This document shows, piece after piece, positions 53,528 through 62,115 of a stretch of DNA of 64,000 nucleotides. This stretch comes from Halobacillus amylolyticus (lineage in GTDB: Bacteria > Bacillota > Bacilli > Bacillales > Halobacillaceae), in contig NZ_CP095075.1 of assembly GCF_022921115.1 (NCBI RefSeq), forward strand, positions 1,964,001 to 2,028,000, in the 5' to 3' direction. The notes beneath the pieces were generated by a model. That model ran no database searches, was not told the DNA's origin, and was given only the letters and a program-made list of their open reading frames with translations. The translations under genes and the position numbers were made by a program. Position 1 is the stretch's first letter. Each line of letters begins with the position of its first letter.

Positions 53528-54607
53528 TTAATCTCGATAATCCGGCAGGGTGAACTTGATCGTTGTTCCATGTCCTTTTCTGCTAGCAGCAGTTATTTCC
53601 CCTTCATGCTCTTCAATGATTCGTTTAGAAACAGCTAAACCAAGACCACTTCCGCCCTCTTGTCTCCTCGCTAAATCCGAACGGTAGAACATCTCAAAAA
53701 TGTGGGGAAGATCCTGGTCGAGGATACCCGGGCCGTTATCCTTTATTTCCACAGTAATCTCACCGAGTTGTTTCATTAACTGAATGTCAATCTTTTTATC
53801 GGCTTTATCCATATGTTTCAAACTGTTATTCAAAATATTGACGACAACTCTTCTTAACTGATCAAGGTCAGCTTGGGCTCGAAATCTCTTTCCTTCTTCC
53901 GATTGGAAAGAAAACGATACTTCTTCCCATTCAAGCTGAAATTCCTCCATCGTATCGATAAGAAAAGGACGCAGGTCGACCTCTTTGAATCGAAATGCGA
54001 ATTTCCCCATATCCAATCTCGATTGCTCGAGAAGTTCATCGATTAAGCGATCCATGACGATCGTTTTTGTATGAATCGTTCCCATATAAGCATCCTTTTT
54101 CTCTTCTGTATCTGCTACGCCGTCACGTAGTCCTTCCACATGATCTTTGATTGATGTAATCGGTGTTTTCAGGTCATGTGATAGATTCTTAATCAGCTTT
54201 TTGCGGTTTTCCTCATATTTTTGCTGAAGTTCCTGGGATTGCAGCAGTTCCTTCCTCATCATTTCGAACGTATCAGAAAGTTTGCCAATCTCGTCCTTTC
54301 TCATCCGTTCGATAGTGAAATTCAGGTTCCCCTTACCAATTTCCTCCGCAGCATGTGACAGCCTATTAATGGGGCGGAGGATACTTTTAGAAACAAAATA
54401 TGTAATGATGCCGTTCGTTAAGATTAAGATTAGAAATAACCCGACAAATTGTACGGAGATAAATATTTTTTGGAGTTCTTCCCTGTTTCCGATTTCAAAT
54501 ACATTCATTAAGAGATACCCTGTTGCTATTTCAACAATAAGCAGTAAGAGGATCGGCACAATGACCATTGCTATATTAGATAAAATTAAACGTTTGCGTA
54601 TCGACAA
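53528..54607 (-). CDS. Sensor histidine kinase without an adjacent response regulator
   Basis: A 359-residue membrane kinase: two membrane segments (IAMVIVPILLLLIVEIATGY and FVGLFLILILTNGIITYFV), a HAMP linker (SKSILRPINRLSHAAEEIG), the H-box LIKNLSHDLKTPITSIKD, N-box VVVNILNNSLKHMD, and G-boxes EIKDNGPGILD and EGGSGLGLAVSKRI. TTG 54607 with AAAGGAG eight bases upstream is the likely start; the longer frame to 54682 lacks one. The short loop suggests it senses within or near the membrane. No response regulator gene is found on either side. Confidence 0.86.
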   Translation of the reverse strand: MSIRKRLILSNIAMVIVPILLLLIVEIATGYLLMNVFEIGNREELQKIFISVQFVGLFLILILTNGIITYFVSKSILRPINRLSHAAEEIGKGNLNFTIERMRKDEIGKLSDTFEMMRKELLQSQELQQKYEENRKKLIKNLSHDLKTPITSIKDHVEGLRDGVADTEEKKDAYMGTIHTKTIVMDRLIDELLEQSRLDMGKFAFRFKEVDLRPFLIDTMEEFQLEWEEVSFSFQSEEGKRFRAQADLDQLRRVVVNILNNSLKHMDKADKKIDIQLMKQLGEITVEIKDNGPGILDQDLPHIFEMFYRSDLARRQEGGSGLGLAVSKRIIEEHEGEITAASRKGHGTTIKFTLPDYRD

Positions 54608-54924
54608 TTTTCCCGCTCCTTTCCTATATATAAGCATATACCATATGAAATCAAAACGTCTACATGGTTCTATGAATTGCATCAGGCATTTCTTCCTTCG
54701 GAAAGCATTCCTTTCCTTTTCTAAAGTGCTGGTGGGTCGGGTGAATCACCAATTTTATATCATCAAACACACTACTTTGAAAAATAGGACGAAGTGAAGT
54801 GCGGGCAATTCTGTATGATAAATGCGAGTCGAGCAGCTGTCCTTCATTCGTGGTTAAATGTGAACACTTTTTTATAATTGGGCATATGATAGCACAGGAA
54901 TATAAAACGATTATGGAGGAGAAT
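54608..54924. other. Divergent intergenic region
   Basis: This gap separates the histidine kinase and the FG-GAP protein gene. TATAAT-like TTTTATAAT near 54872 may be the -10 of the rightward gene, without a clear -35. I see no gene or response regulator remnant. Confidence 0.4.
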
Positions 54925-55665
54925 ATGTACCCTTATCCTTATTACATGAGACAGCCACCGTCCATCCTGACGTCCAAGCAAGGTGACGTAAATGGCGACG
55001 GTATCCCTGATCATGTCTATTTAATTGGACAAAAGCCTGACGGTAGCACAAGTCCATTTACCACAGAGATCACACTCGTCATTCAAGACGGAAGAACAAA
55101 TGCCGCTTACAGTATTCCTTTAGAATCAAATGCAGGCTATCAACCCTCGCTTTTCTTAGGGGATTTTAACGGAGATCAAGTGGATGATATTTTAATCAGT
55201 ATCAATTCCGGGGGAAGCGGCGGATTTGGTTATTATTACGTCTACTCCTTCCTTAACAACCAGGCGAAGGAACTGTTCGATTACAAGAAGTTCGATGATT
55301 CCTTTGTGTACGATGTAATCTACAGGGATTATTACAAGGTTGATGTGGTGAATCGAACTCTCAATCTCACCTACACGATCGATATCCAGAATAGAGGGAA
55401 AGACTATTTGTCGGAGATCTACCAACCTGATGGAACATTAAAGGAACCGATTGAGGGCTGGGTTTCTGGATTAAATGTACTTTATCCTATCGATTTTCAA
55501 GGGGATGGCGTATACGAATTGTTTGTGTTTCAAGAAATTTCTGGAAGATACCATGCAGATGGGCTTGGGGTAGTGCAAACTCCTCTGAGCTGGGATGGTT
55601 CGAAGTTTTCGGTTATGAATAATACTCAGTATGTAGCTATCTATGGGGCGAGCCCAGAACAGTGA
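54925..55665 (+). CDS. FG-GAP/VCBS-like repeat protein
   Basis: A 246-residue protein with calcium-loop-like repeats: GDVNGDGIPDHVYLIG, LGDFNGDQVDDILISIN and IDFQGDGVYELFVFQE. These are FG-GAP/VCBS-type beta-propeller blades with EF-hand-like DxDxDG loops. The N-terminus is MYPYPYYMRQPPS, without a signal peptide, as in several uncharacterised Bacillaceae proteins. ATG 54925 is chosen because TGGAGGAG precedes it. Function unknown; Ca2+ binding is likely. Confidence 0.82.
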   Translation: MYPYPYYMRQPPSILTSKQGDVNGDGIPDHVYLIGQKPDGSTSPFTTEITLVIQDGRTNAAYSIPLESNAGYQPSLFLGDFNGDQVDDILISINSGGSGGFGYYYVYSFLNNQAKELFDYKKFDDSFVYDVIYRDYYKVDVVNRTLNLTYTIDIQNRGKDYLSEIYQPDGTLKEPIEGWVSGLNVLYPIDFQGDGVYELFVFQEISGRYHADGLGVVQTPLSWDGSKFSVMNNTQYVAIYGASPEQ

Positions 55666-55748
55666 GAAGGGGGAGAAAATATTTATAGAATCATGACAGA
55701 AGGGATTCATTTCATAATGCAAAAAGAGGCCTTTCCTTTTATAACATA

Positions 55749-55797
55749 AAATGTTCTCGCTCCGATATCATGGCATACACCCGGGGCGAGAACATTT
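55749..55797 (-). terminator. Terminator of the fatty-acid operon
   Basis: AAATGTTCTCGC (55749-55760) pairs with GCGAGAACATTT (55786-55797) around a long loop, between the convergent genes. It lies just past the acyl-CoA dehydrogenase stop. Confidence 0.72.
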
Positions 55798-55809
55798 CAA
55801 AAATTTTTA

Positions 55810-57014
55810 TTATTGATATTTTTTAAGTTCAAGCCGACCAATGTCCCGCAAGTGAACTTGATCCGGCCCATCAACAATTCTAAGTGTCCTTGCATTTGCC
55901 CAGTGAGCAGCTAATGGAAAATCTTCTGTCACACCGGCACCTCCGAAAATTTGGATGGCCCGATCAATGACATTGAGGGAGACTCTTGGGGCTGCAATTT
56001 TGATCATAGCGATTTCCTTTCTTGCTGCCTTTACTCCATGTTCATCCATCTTTTGAGCTGCATGTAATGTAAGCAAACGAGCTTGATCGATTTCTATGCG
56101 GGATTCGGCAATCACTTCACGAATCACCCCTTTTTCAGCTAATGGTGATCCAAATGCTTCTCTTTCTTGAGCACGCTCACATAAAAGCTCAATTGACCGC
56201 TCTGCTGCCCCGATAGCGCGCATGCAGTGATGAATCCTGCCTGGTCCAAGGCGGGACTGGGCTATTTCAAATCCTTTCCCCTCTTCATAAATAAGATTGG
56301 ATACAGGTACACGTACATTATTAAAGTGTATTTCTGCATGACCATGTGGTGCATGATCATATCCGAAGACAGGCAAATGTCTCTTGACTTCAACACCTGG
56401 GGTATTCATCGGTACTAAAACCATAGATTGTTGCTCGTGGCGAGGCCCTTCAGGGTCAGTTTTCCCCATAAAGATAGCAATTTCACAGCGTGGATCCATG
56501 GTGCCTGAGGACCACCATTTCTTAGCATTGATTATATATTCGTCTCCTTCACGGACGATGTGACTTTGGATGTTCGTGGCATCTGATGAGGCGACATCTG
56601 GCTCGGTCATCGTAAAGCATGAACGAATTTTCCCATCAAGTAGAGGGGGCAGCCATTTTTCTTTTTGTTCTGCCGTTCCGAATTTCATTAAAACTTCCAT
56701 GTTCCCAGTGTCGGGGCATTGCAATTGAAAACCTCTGGAGCAATCAGGGAGCGCCCCATAATTTCGCATAAATGGGCATAATCATAGTTAGATAGCTGAA
56801 TGCCGTATCCTTCTTCATGATTAAATAGATTCCACAATCCTGCTTCTTTGGCCTTCTCCTTTAACTCTTCCATGATAGGCGGGATGGTCCAACGGCTTTC
56901 GTTCTCGTTCAGTTGTTCTTCATACAATTTTTCATTAGGATATACGTATTCCTCCATGAAAGAAACAAGCCTCTTTTGAAGTTCTTCGTTACGATTGGAA
57001 ACTGTTGTTAACAT
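55810..57014 (-). pseudogene. Acyl-CoA dehydrogenase gene with a frameshift
   Basis: The start (ATG 57014, GGAGATGATG upstream) gives VSNRNEELQKRLVSFMEEYV and the family's N-terminal helices to PEVFNCNAP. The frame then breaks: the G/C run at 56713-56716 seems to lack one base, and the remaining product ([71 protein letters not shown]) continues in the next frame to 55810. The full protein would be about 400 residues, the length of acyl-CoA dehydrogenases of the ACAD10/11 type that accompany a kinase. It is the last gene of the operon. A sequencing error is a real alternative to mutation. Confidence 0.8.
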
Positions 57015-57080
57015 GATTCATCATCTCCATTATAAGTATAGTTGAATTAATTTTTATACATTGTTAAACAGGATATCAGG

Positions 57081-58127
57081 TTAAACAAACAACTGATTCC
57101 GCCTTGCTGAATCAGCCTTTTTCATTAAATTTGCGATACCTATATTCAAATCAGCGAAGCGGTCATCCTCGATGTTTCCATTTTCCCATCGATAATAGAT
57201 TTGCTGTAAGATACCAGCAATCTTATAGAAAGAAAAAACTAGATAGTAGTCTATATCGGATAGATCCCTTTGGCTTTTCTCTGCATATAGTTCAAGCATT
57301 CTTTTTCGTGAAAGAAAGCCCGGCTGATCCGTAACAGCAGCAAGTCCTGTTTCTTCATCGCCAGGCTCAGTCCAATATGCCAATGTACTGCCTAAATCAG
57401 TCAAAGGATCCCCTATGGTACAGAGTTCCCAATCAAACACTCCTGTGACCTCACCCGGATTAGACAAAGAAAACATCATATTGTTCAATTTGAAATCATT
57501 ATGGACAATTGTTGATTCGGATGAAGAAGGAATGTTTTCCAGTAGCCACTCCTCTATTTCAGCTACACCTTCTATCTCATGTGTCTTCGCATTGTTATAA
57601 CGTTTAATCCACCCTTTTACTTGTCTCTCTAAAAACCCTTCAGGCTTGCCAAGATCCATCAACTTATTTCTTTTACTATCAATAGAATGAAGGCTTACAA
57701 GTGAATCGATGACAGCCTCTGATATTTTCTCCCTTATCCCATGAATGTTCTCATAAGATTCCGGAAGAGAATGGTCGATAACAAAACCCTCCTTTACCTC
57801 CATTAAATAGAAATGTTTGTCCATCAGCTCCGTGTCTTCACTATATAGATAAGGTTTAGGTGCGAGCGGAAAAACAGGGTTTATATTTTTTAAAAGATTA
57901 AACTCTCTTTTCATATCGTGCGCCTTTGGAGGAATCGGCCCGAATGGGGGTCTCCGTAAAACAGCTTCAAAGCTGCCAACCTTGATTTTATAAGTTAAAT
58001 TGGAATAGCCCGCTGAAAATTTACTGACTTCAAAATCCCCTTTTAAGTGAGGATAACGATTTTTGAGCAAAGTTTCGACTCCATTCCAGTTGATTTCTTC
58101 TTTATCCCGCTTAGTTAATTCAGCCAT
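57081..58127 (-). CDS. Phosphotransferase of the ACAD10/11 APH type
   Basis: A 348-residue APH-fold protein: SNLTYKIKVGSFEAVLRRPP (P-loop and Lys), STIVHNDFKLNNMMF (HNDxxxxN catalytic loop) and VTGVFDWELCTIGDPLTDLG (DWE metal site). In eukaryotic ACAD10/11 and many bacteria this kinase works with an acyl-CoA dehydrogenase on hydroxy-fatty acids by phosphorylating the 4-hydroxy group of the acyl-CoA. The dehydrogenase follows directly, which supports this role. A cre-like site (58158-58171) precedes it. Confidence 0.86.
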   Translation of the reverse strand: MAELTKRDKEEINWNGVETLLKNRYPHLKGDFEVSKFSAGYSNLTYKIKVGSFEAVLRRPPFGPIPPKAHDMKREFNLLKNINPVFPLAPKPYLYSEDTELMDKHFYLMEVKEGFVIDHSLPESYENIHGIREKISEAVIDSLVSLHSIDSKRNKLMDLGKPEGFLERQVKGWIKRYNNAKTHEIEGVAEIEEWLLENIPSSSESTIVHNDFKLNNMMFSLSNPGEVTGVFDWELCTIGDPLTDLGSTLAYWTEPGDEETGLAAVTDQPGFLSRKRMLELYAEKSQRDLSDIDYYLVFSFYKIAGILQQIYYRWENGNIEDDRFADLNIGIANLMKKADSARRNQLFV

Positions 58128-58157
58128 TTGCTTGCTCCTTTCATATGGATTAAAAAA

Positions 58158-58171
58158 TGTAACCGCTTTCC
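58158..58171. promoter_or_regulatory. Possible cre site between AtoE and kinase genes
   Basis: TGTAACCGCTTTCC fits TGNAANCGNTNNCA except the last base. Its place inside the operon, over the AtoE stop, makes function uncertain. Confidence 0.3.
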
Positions 58172-59550
58172 TAAGAGACTAGAAATACTATAGACATAAT
58201 CGCTCCAGTGTACAAAAGAGTGATCGTGGCAAATCCCATCATATCCCTAATACGTAATCCAGCAATAGCCAACATCGGAATAGCCCAGAATGGTTGAATC
58301 ATATTGGTCCATGCATCCCCCCATGCGACAGCTGTAACAATTTTTGCAGGGTCCACTCCCATTTCCATAGCTGTAGGCAACATAATTGGAGCTTGCACAG
58401 CCCATTGTCCCCCACCAGAAGGGATAAACATGTTCAACAAACCGGCTGATAAAAAGGAAAAGAAAGGAAGTGTCTGGTCATTAGCGACACTAGCAATATT
58501 ACTGGACAGCCAAACGGCTAACCCTGAGGCACTGATCATTCCCATGATGCCGGCATAAAATGGGTATTGAAGCGCAAATTGTCCCACGCTTCCAGAGGCC
58601 GACTTAAGTCCATTCCCTAACTCCTTTACATTTCCATATAATAAAAGGGCAGCTGTCAAGAACATCATGTTGACGATATTCAAATCCAGAGAAAATCCGT
58701 TCAAGTAAAATTGGTAACTTAGATAGGTCAGTCCTAGAAGGCCTCCAGCTAGGACAACGAGACGACTATTATCCATTTTCTCATTAGGATTCATATCCTT
58801 TGTTTTAATTTGATCATGTGAAACATTCGTATTATTCAACAAAGATGGATCAATTTGCCTCCGATCCTCTGGTCGATTAGGGTGAATCATGTACATCACA
58901 AAAGGTAAAGTGAAGAATATGATCACAAATAATATAATGTTAGTAAGTGAAAACAACGTTTCAGACGTTGGGATCAAGCCTACCATATCTTGAAAGTTAT
59001 GTCCCTCTGTTGCAACGAATAAAGATGGGGTAGAAGATAGACCGCCCTCCCATATAACGAATCCCGAATAACCTGAGGCGACAAGCACACGATAGTCAAC
59101 TTCTGGAACCTTTGAACCGACTAAACGAGCCATAATACCTGCTACTACAAGACCCAACCCCCAACTAATCAGTGAAGCTACCAGAGCTGAAAAGGTTACG
59201 ACTAATATGGCTGACTTGGGAGTCTTACATAAACCAGCAACTTTTTCAAGAAGCTTAGAAACTGGTCTAGTTAAAGCTAACGCATAACTCATTACGAACG
59301 TAGTTATGATTTGAGCAGTAAAAGCCAGTAACCCCCAAAATCCGTCACCCCAGTGGATAACCATATCAAAAGGGGAGCTTTCGGTCACAAATATACCACT
59401 TACAAAGGTAATCAATGTAAGTAAAATCGCAAACACAAATGCATCGGGCAACCATTTTTCTGCAACCTTTGCAAAAAACATAGCTAATTTTGAGATTGGA
59501 TTATTGGATTTTGGCTCTTCCCAATCTGTTTTCTTCCCGATCGGTTCCAT
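58171..59550 (-). CDS. atoE: Short-chain fatty acid transporter (AtoE family)
   Basis: A 459-residue membrane protein with about eleven segments. Family motifs include KWLPDAFVFAILLTLITFV, the SGFVIWEGGLSSTPSLFVA block, NMFIPSGGGQWAVQAPIML and MIQPFWAIPMLAIAGL. AtoE carries short-chain fatty acids such as butyrate, matching an operon for activation and oxidation of fatty acids. E. coli AtoE is about 440 residues. It follows the reductase gene by 15 bases. Confidence 0.9.
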   Translation of the reverse strand: MEPIGKKTDWEEPKSNNPISKLAMFFAKVAEKWLPDAFVFAILLTLITFVSGIFVTESSPFDMVIHWGDGFWGLLAFTAQIITTFVMSYALALTRPVSKLLEKVAGLCKTPKSAILVVTFSALVASLISWGLGLVVAGIMARLVGSKVPEVDYRVLVASGYSGFVIWEGGLSSTPSLFVATEGHNFQDMVGLIPTSETLFSLTNIILFVIIFFTLPFVMYMIHPNRPEDRRQIDPSLLNNTNVSHDQIKTKDMNPNEKMDNSRLVVLAGGLLGLTYLSYQFYLNGFSLDLNIVNMMFLTAALLLYGNVKELGNGLKSASGSVGQFALQYPFYAGIMGMISASGLAVWLSSNIASVANDQTLPFFSFLSAGLLNMFIPSGGGQWAVQAPIMLPTAMEMGVDPAKIVTAVAWGDAWTNMIQPFWAIPMLAIAGLRIRDMMGFATITLLYTGAIMSIVFLVS

Positions 59551-59565
59551 AAAGAGTCCCCCTTA

Positions 59566-60319
59566 TTATTGTGCTGTCCATCCACCATCAACATAAAGTG
59601 TTTGCCCAGTCATATAACTAGATTCATCAGAAGCTAACAGCATTAATGGTCCTTCCAAATCCGTAAGATTCCCTACTCGCTTGACCATCGTTTGATCAAT
59701 AATCTTTCTGAACCTTTTTTCATCATTTAGCCATCCTTCAGTCATAGGGGTTTTAATATAACCAGGAGCAAGAGCATTTACAGTAATCCCTTCTTCAGCA
59801 AGCTCATGTGCCCATACCTTTGTAATTTGATTAATCCCTCCCTTACTTGCTGCATAACTGGTTTGAAAACTGCTGCCTACCCCTCCAAATATGGAAGAAA
59901 TATTGATGATTCGTCCTCCGTTTTGCTGCTTGATCAGCTGCTTTGTGACGGCTTGCCCGACTAGGAATACGCCTTTCAAATTCGTATCAATTACCCGTTC
60001 CCAATCATCCTCTTCTATTTCAACTAATGGCTTTCGGATATTGGTTCCCGCATTATTAACGAGGATATTCACCGCTCCAAATTGCTTAACCACCTCGTCT
60101 ATCCAGGATTGAACACTTTGTTTATCACCGACATCGACTTGTGTGGACATCACTTCAATTCCTGAATTCAAAAGTTCATCTCTCGCATTTTCAAGATCAT
60201 CAATCCCCGGCTGGCGATAGCAACCTTTGCCCCCATTTTCCCGAGACAATGAGCCATACCGAGCCCTATTCCTTTGCTCCCCCTGTAACCAATGCTACTT
60301 TTCCATCTAAACGAAACAT
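59566..60319 (-). pseudogene. Short-chain dehydrogenase/reductase gene with two frameshifts near the N-terminus
   Basis: From ATG 60319 (AGGGGAG upstream) the frame gives MFRLDGKVALVTGG, then breaks at a run of five C on the plus strand (60279-60283); the correct continuation GIGLGMAHCLGKMGAKVAI is in another frame, and a second break at the C run 60205-60208 returns to the frame used downstream (GIDDLENARDELLNSGIEV onward). Single missing bases explain both. The rest is a normal SDR: NAG motif ILVNNAGTNIRKPL, catalytic INISSIFGGVG and SYAASKGGINQ (Tyr-x-x-x-Lys), and ASDESSYMTGQTLYVDGG. It probably acts on a 3-hydroxyacyl-type substrate. Confidence 0.78.
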
Positions 60320-60354
60320 ATTAAATCTCCCCTTTCAATCTAGTGTGTTTAGAG

Positions 60355-61941
60355 CTAATCCTTACTTTTCTTCTCAAGCTGCAGCAACTGATTTTTCAGT
60401 ATCTTACCACCCGGATTTCTTGGCAGCGTTTCTATGACTTCAACGTATTTTGGAACTTTGTAATCAGCTACCTGTTCTTTCATATAGGATTGAATCATTG
60501 ATGCGGTAGGCTTTCTTTCTCCTTTTGGAACGATAAAGGCTTTAACTTGTTCTCCAAACATCGTATCGGGTACACCGATAATTGCCGCCTCCAACACATC
60601 AGGGTGACCATATAGAACATTTTCCACATCAGCTGAGAAAACCTTTTCCCCTCCTCGATTAATAACATCTTTTTTTCTATCCATGATATAAAGGAAGCCA
60701 TCGTCGTCCATCGTAGCCATATCTCCAGATTTCCAATAATCTTCATCAAAAGAGCTCTTGACTGCTTCTTCATTTTCCCAATATTCATTGATAATCATTG
60801 GTCCTTTAATGTACAATTCTCCTACTCCTCCACGAGGAAGCTCTTCACCAAACTCGTTTACAATTTTCAACTCCCCTGTCGGCACCACTCTTCCTACCGA
60901 AGCAATTTTAGAGAATCCTTTTACTTCAGGCATAATAGCAGCCGGGGATGTTGTCTCTGTCGCCCCGTATGCATTGTGCAACCGACTTTTAGGAAGCGCT
61001 TTCATTAAATTCTCTATTGTTTCCTGTGACATAGGTGCCCCTCCGAATGCCATAATTTCAATGGAACTCAGATTTACTTTCTGGAACTTTTCATGACTCA
61101 TCATCATGATATAAATTGTCGGGACATTAAATAAAAAGGTAATTCTTTCTTTTTCGATGAGCTCAAGAAAGCGGCCAGTTTGATAGCGTTTCATTAATAC
61201 ATTAGTACCACCGGTCAATAGCATGTAGAAAAATTGCCCTATCAAACCTGTTACATGGAATAATGGGACGGCAATCAAAGTCCGAACCGGCTCTTCTGCT
61301 CTAAGAACCTCTTTGTAATTCAAGACACTATGAATCACATTCACGTGACTGCCGACTGCCCCTTTAGGAAGCCCGGTTGTACCAGAGGTAAACATAATGT
61401 ACAAAGGATCCTCTTCCTGTAAAATTGGGTATTCAGGGCTAGGAGGGGCCTGTTTCAACACGTGGTTGAATTCGTAATAACTTCCATCAATCTCAGCGTC
61501 CTTAGTAAGTAAAACCGGTTGGTTAGGATGTTCCGTTTTCCATTGTTCAATTAACTGCCCGTATCCATCCTCTGCACATATCATCACTGCTCCAGATTGA
61601 TCTATCATAGTCATCAGCTCTTTTTCAGAAGAACGGATGTTCAAAGGAACCACGATGACCCCTATACATGCACAAGCCAGAAATGCCTGAATGAACTCAG
61701 GCCGGTTGCCTAACAGTAATGCGACCCTATCCCCTTTCTTCAAAGAACAGGTATCTACCAACCAACCCGCTAGCGTGTCGATTTGTTGTTGTAATTGCGC
61801 ATAAGTAATTCTTTCATCTTCAAATACGATGGCTTCCCGTTCAGGAAATCTGCTGACAGTTTGCTGGAACAGTTCCCTCATTGTCGATGGACGATCATCA
61901 AATACAAAAACTTCTCGCCCGTGAATCGTTTCTCTGCTCAT
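60355..61941 (-). CDS. Fatty acyl-CoA synthetase (class I adenylate-forming)
   Basis: A 528-residue ligase: the P-loop LYIMFTSGTTGLPKGAVGSH, the A5 motif HNAYGATETTSPAA, A7 YWKSGDMATMDDDGFLYIMD and the C-terminal Lys in ETLPRNPGGKILKNQLLQ. It activates a fatty acid with ATP and CoA and starts the pathway. ATG 61941 is preceded by GAGGAGGAGG. It is the first gene of the operon, about 25 bases after the predicted sigma-54 start. Confidence 0.92.
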   Translation of the reverse strand: MSRETIHGREVFVFDDRPSTMRELFQQTVSRFPEREAIVFEDERITYAQLQQQIDTLAGWLVDTCSLKKGDRVALLLGNRPEFIQAFLACACIGVIVVPLNIRSSEKELMTMIDQSGAVMICAEDGYGQLIEQWKTEHPNQPVLLTKDAEIDGSYYEFNHVLKQAPPSPEYPILQEEDPLYIMFTSGTTGLPKGAVGSHVNVIHSVLNYKEVLRAEEPVRTLIAVPLFHVTGLIGQFFYMLLTGGTNVLMKRYQTGRFLELIEKERITFLFNVPTIYIMMMSHEKFQKVNLSSIEIMAFGGAPMSQETIENLMKALPKSRLHNAYGATETTSPAAIMPEVKGFSKIASVGRVVPTGELKIVNEFGEELPRGGVGELYIKGPMIINEYWENEEAVKSSFDEDYWKSGDMATMDDDGFLYIMDRKKDVINRGGEKVFSADVENVLYGHPDVLEAAIIGVPDTMFGEQVKAFIVPKGERKPTASMIQSYMKEQVADYKVPKYVEVIETLPRNPGGKILKNQLLQLEKKSKD

Positions 61942-61978
61942 ACATCCTCCTCCTCGAATAATATAGCTACCTTATAAC

Positions 61979-61998
61979 TAGCAAAAACCATGCCAATT
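61979..61998 (-). promoter_or_regulatory. Sigma-54 (-24/-12) promoter of the fatty-acid operon
   Basis: On the minus strand the sequence AATTGGCATGGTTTTTGCTA matches TGGCAC-N5-TTGCW, with GG at 61994-61993 and GC at 61982-61981, exactly ten bases apart. The gene that follows is preceded by a PAS/AAA+ activator gene. Confidence 0.82.
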
Positions 61999-62046
61999 AT
62001 TTAGGGCCCGGTAAATTCACAAAATTCAGTATTCTACTGGGGAGAA

Positions 62047-62086
62047 TTGATTCTATTTTGAATCGAATTATTCGAAATTGAATCAA
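62047..62086. promoter_or_regulatory. Upstream activator-binding site (inverted repeats)
   Basis: TTGATTC (62047-62053) is repeated inverted as GAATCAA (62080-62086), and the centre holds TCGAAT-T-ATTCGA (62063-62075). The site lies about 55-95 bases upstream of the -24/-12 promoter, the usual distance for sigma-54 activators. Confidence 0.65.
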
Positions 62087-62088
62087 CC

Positions 62089-62115
62089 AAAAAGGAGGCG
62101 TTGGGTACGCCTCCT
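62089..62115 (-). terminator. Terminator of the activator gene
   Basis: AGGAGGCG (62093-62100) pairs with CGCCTCCT (62108-62115) and is followed by TTTTTGG on the minus strand. It overlaps the last codon region of the activator gene and separates it from the promoter. Confidence 0.8.
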
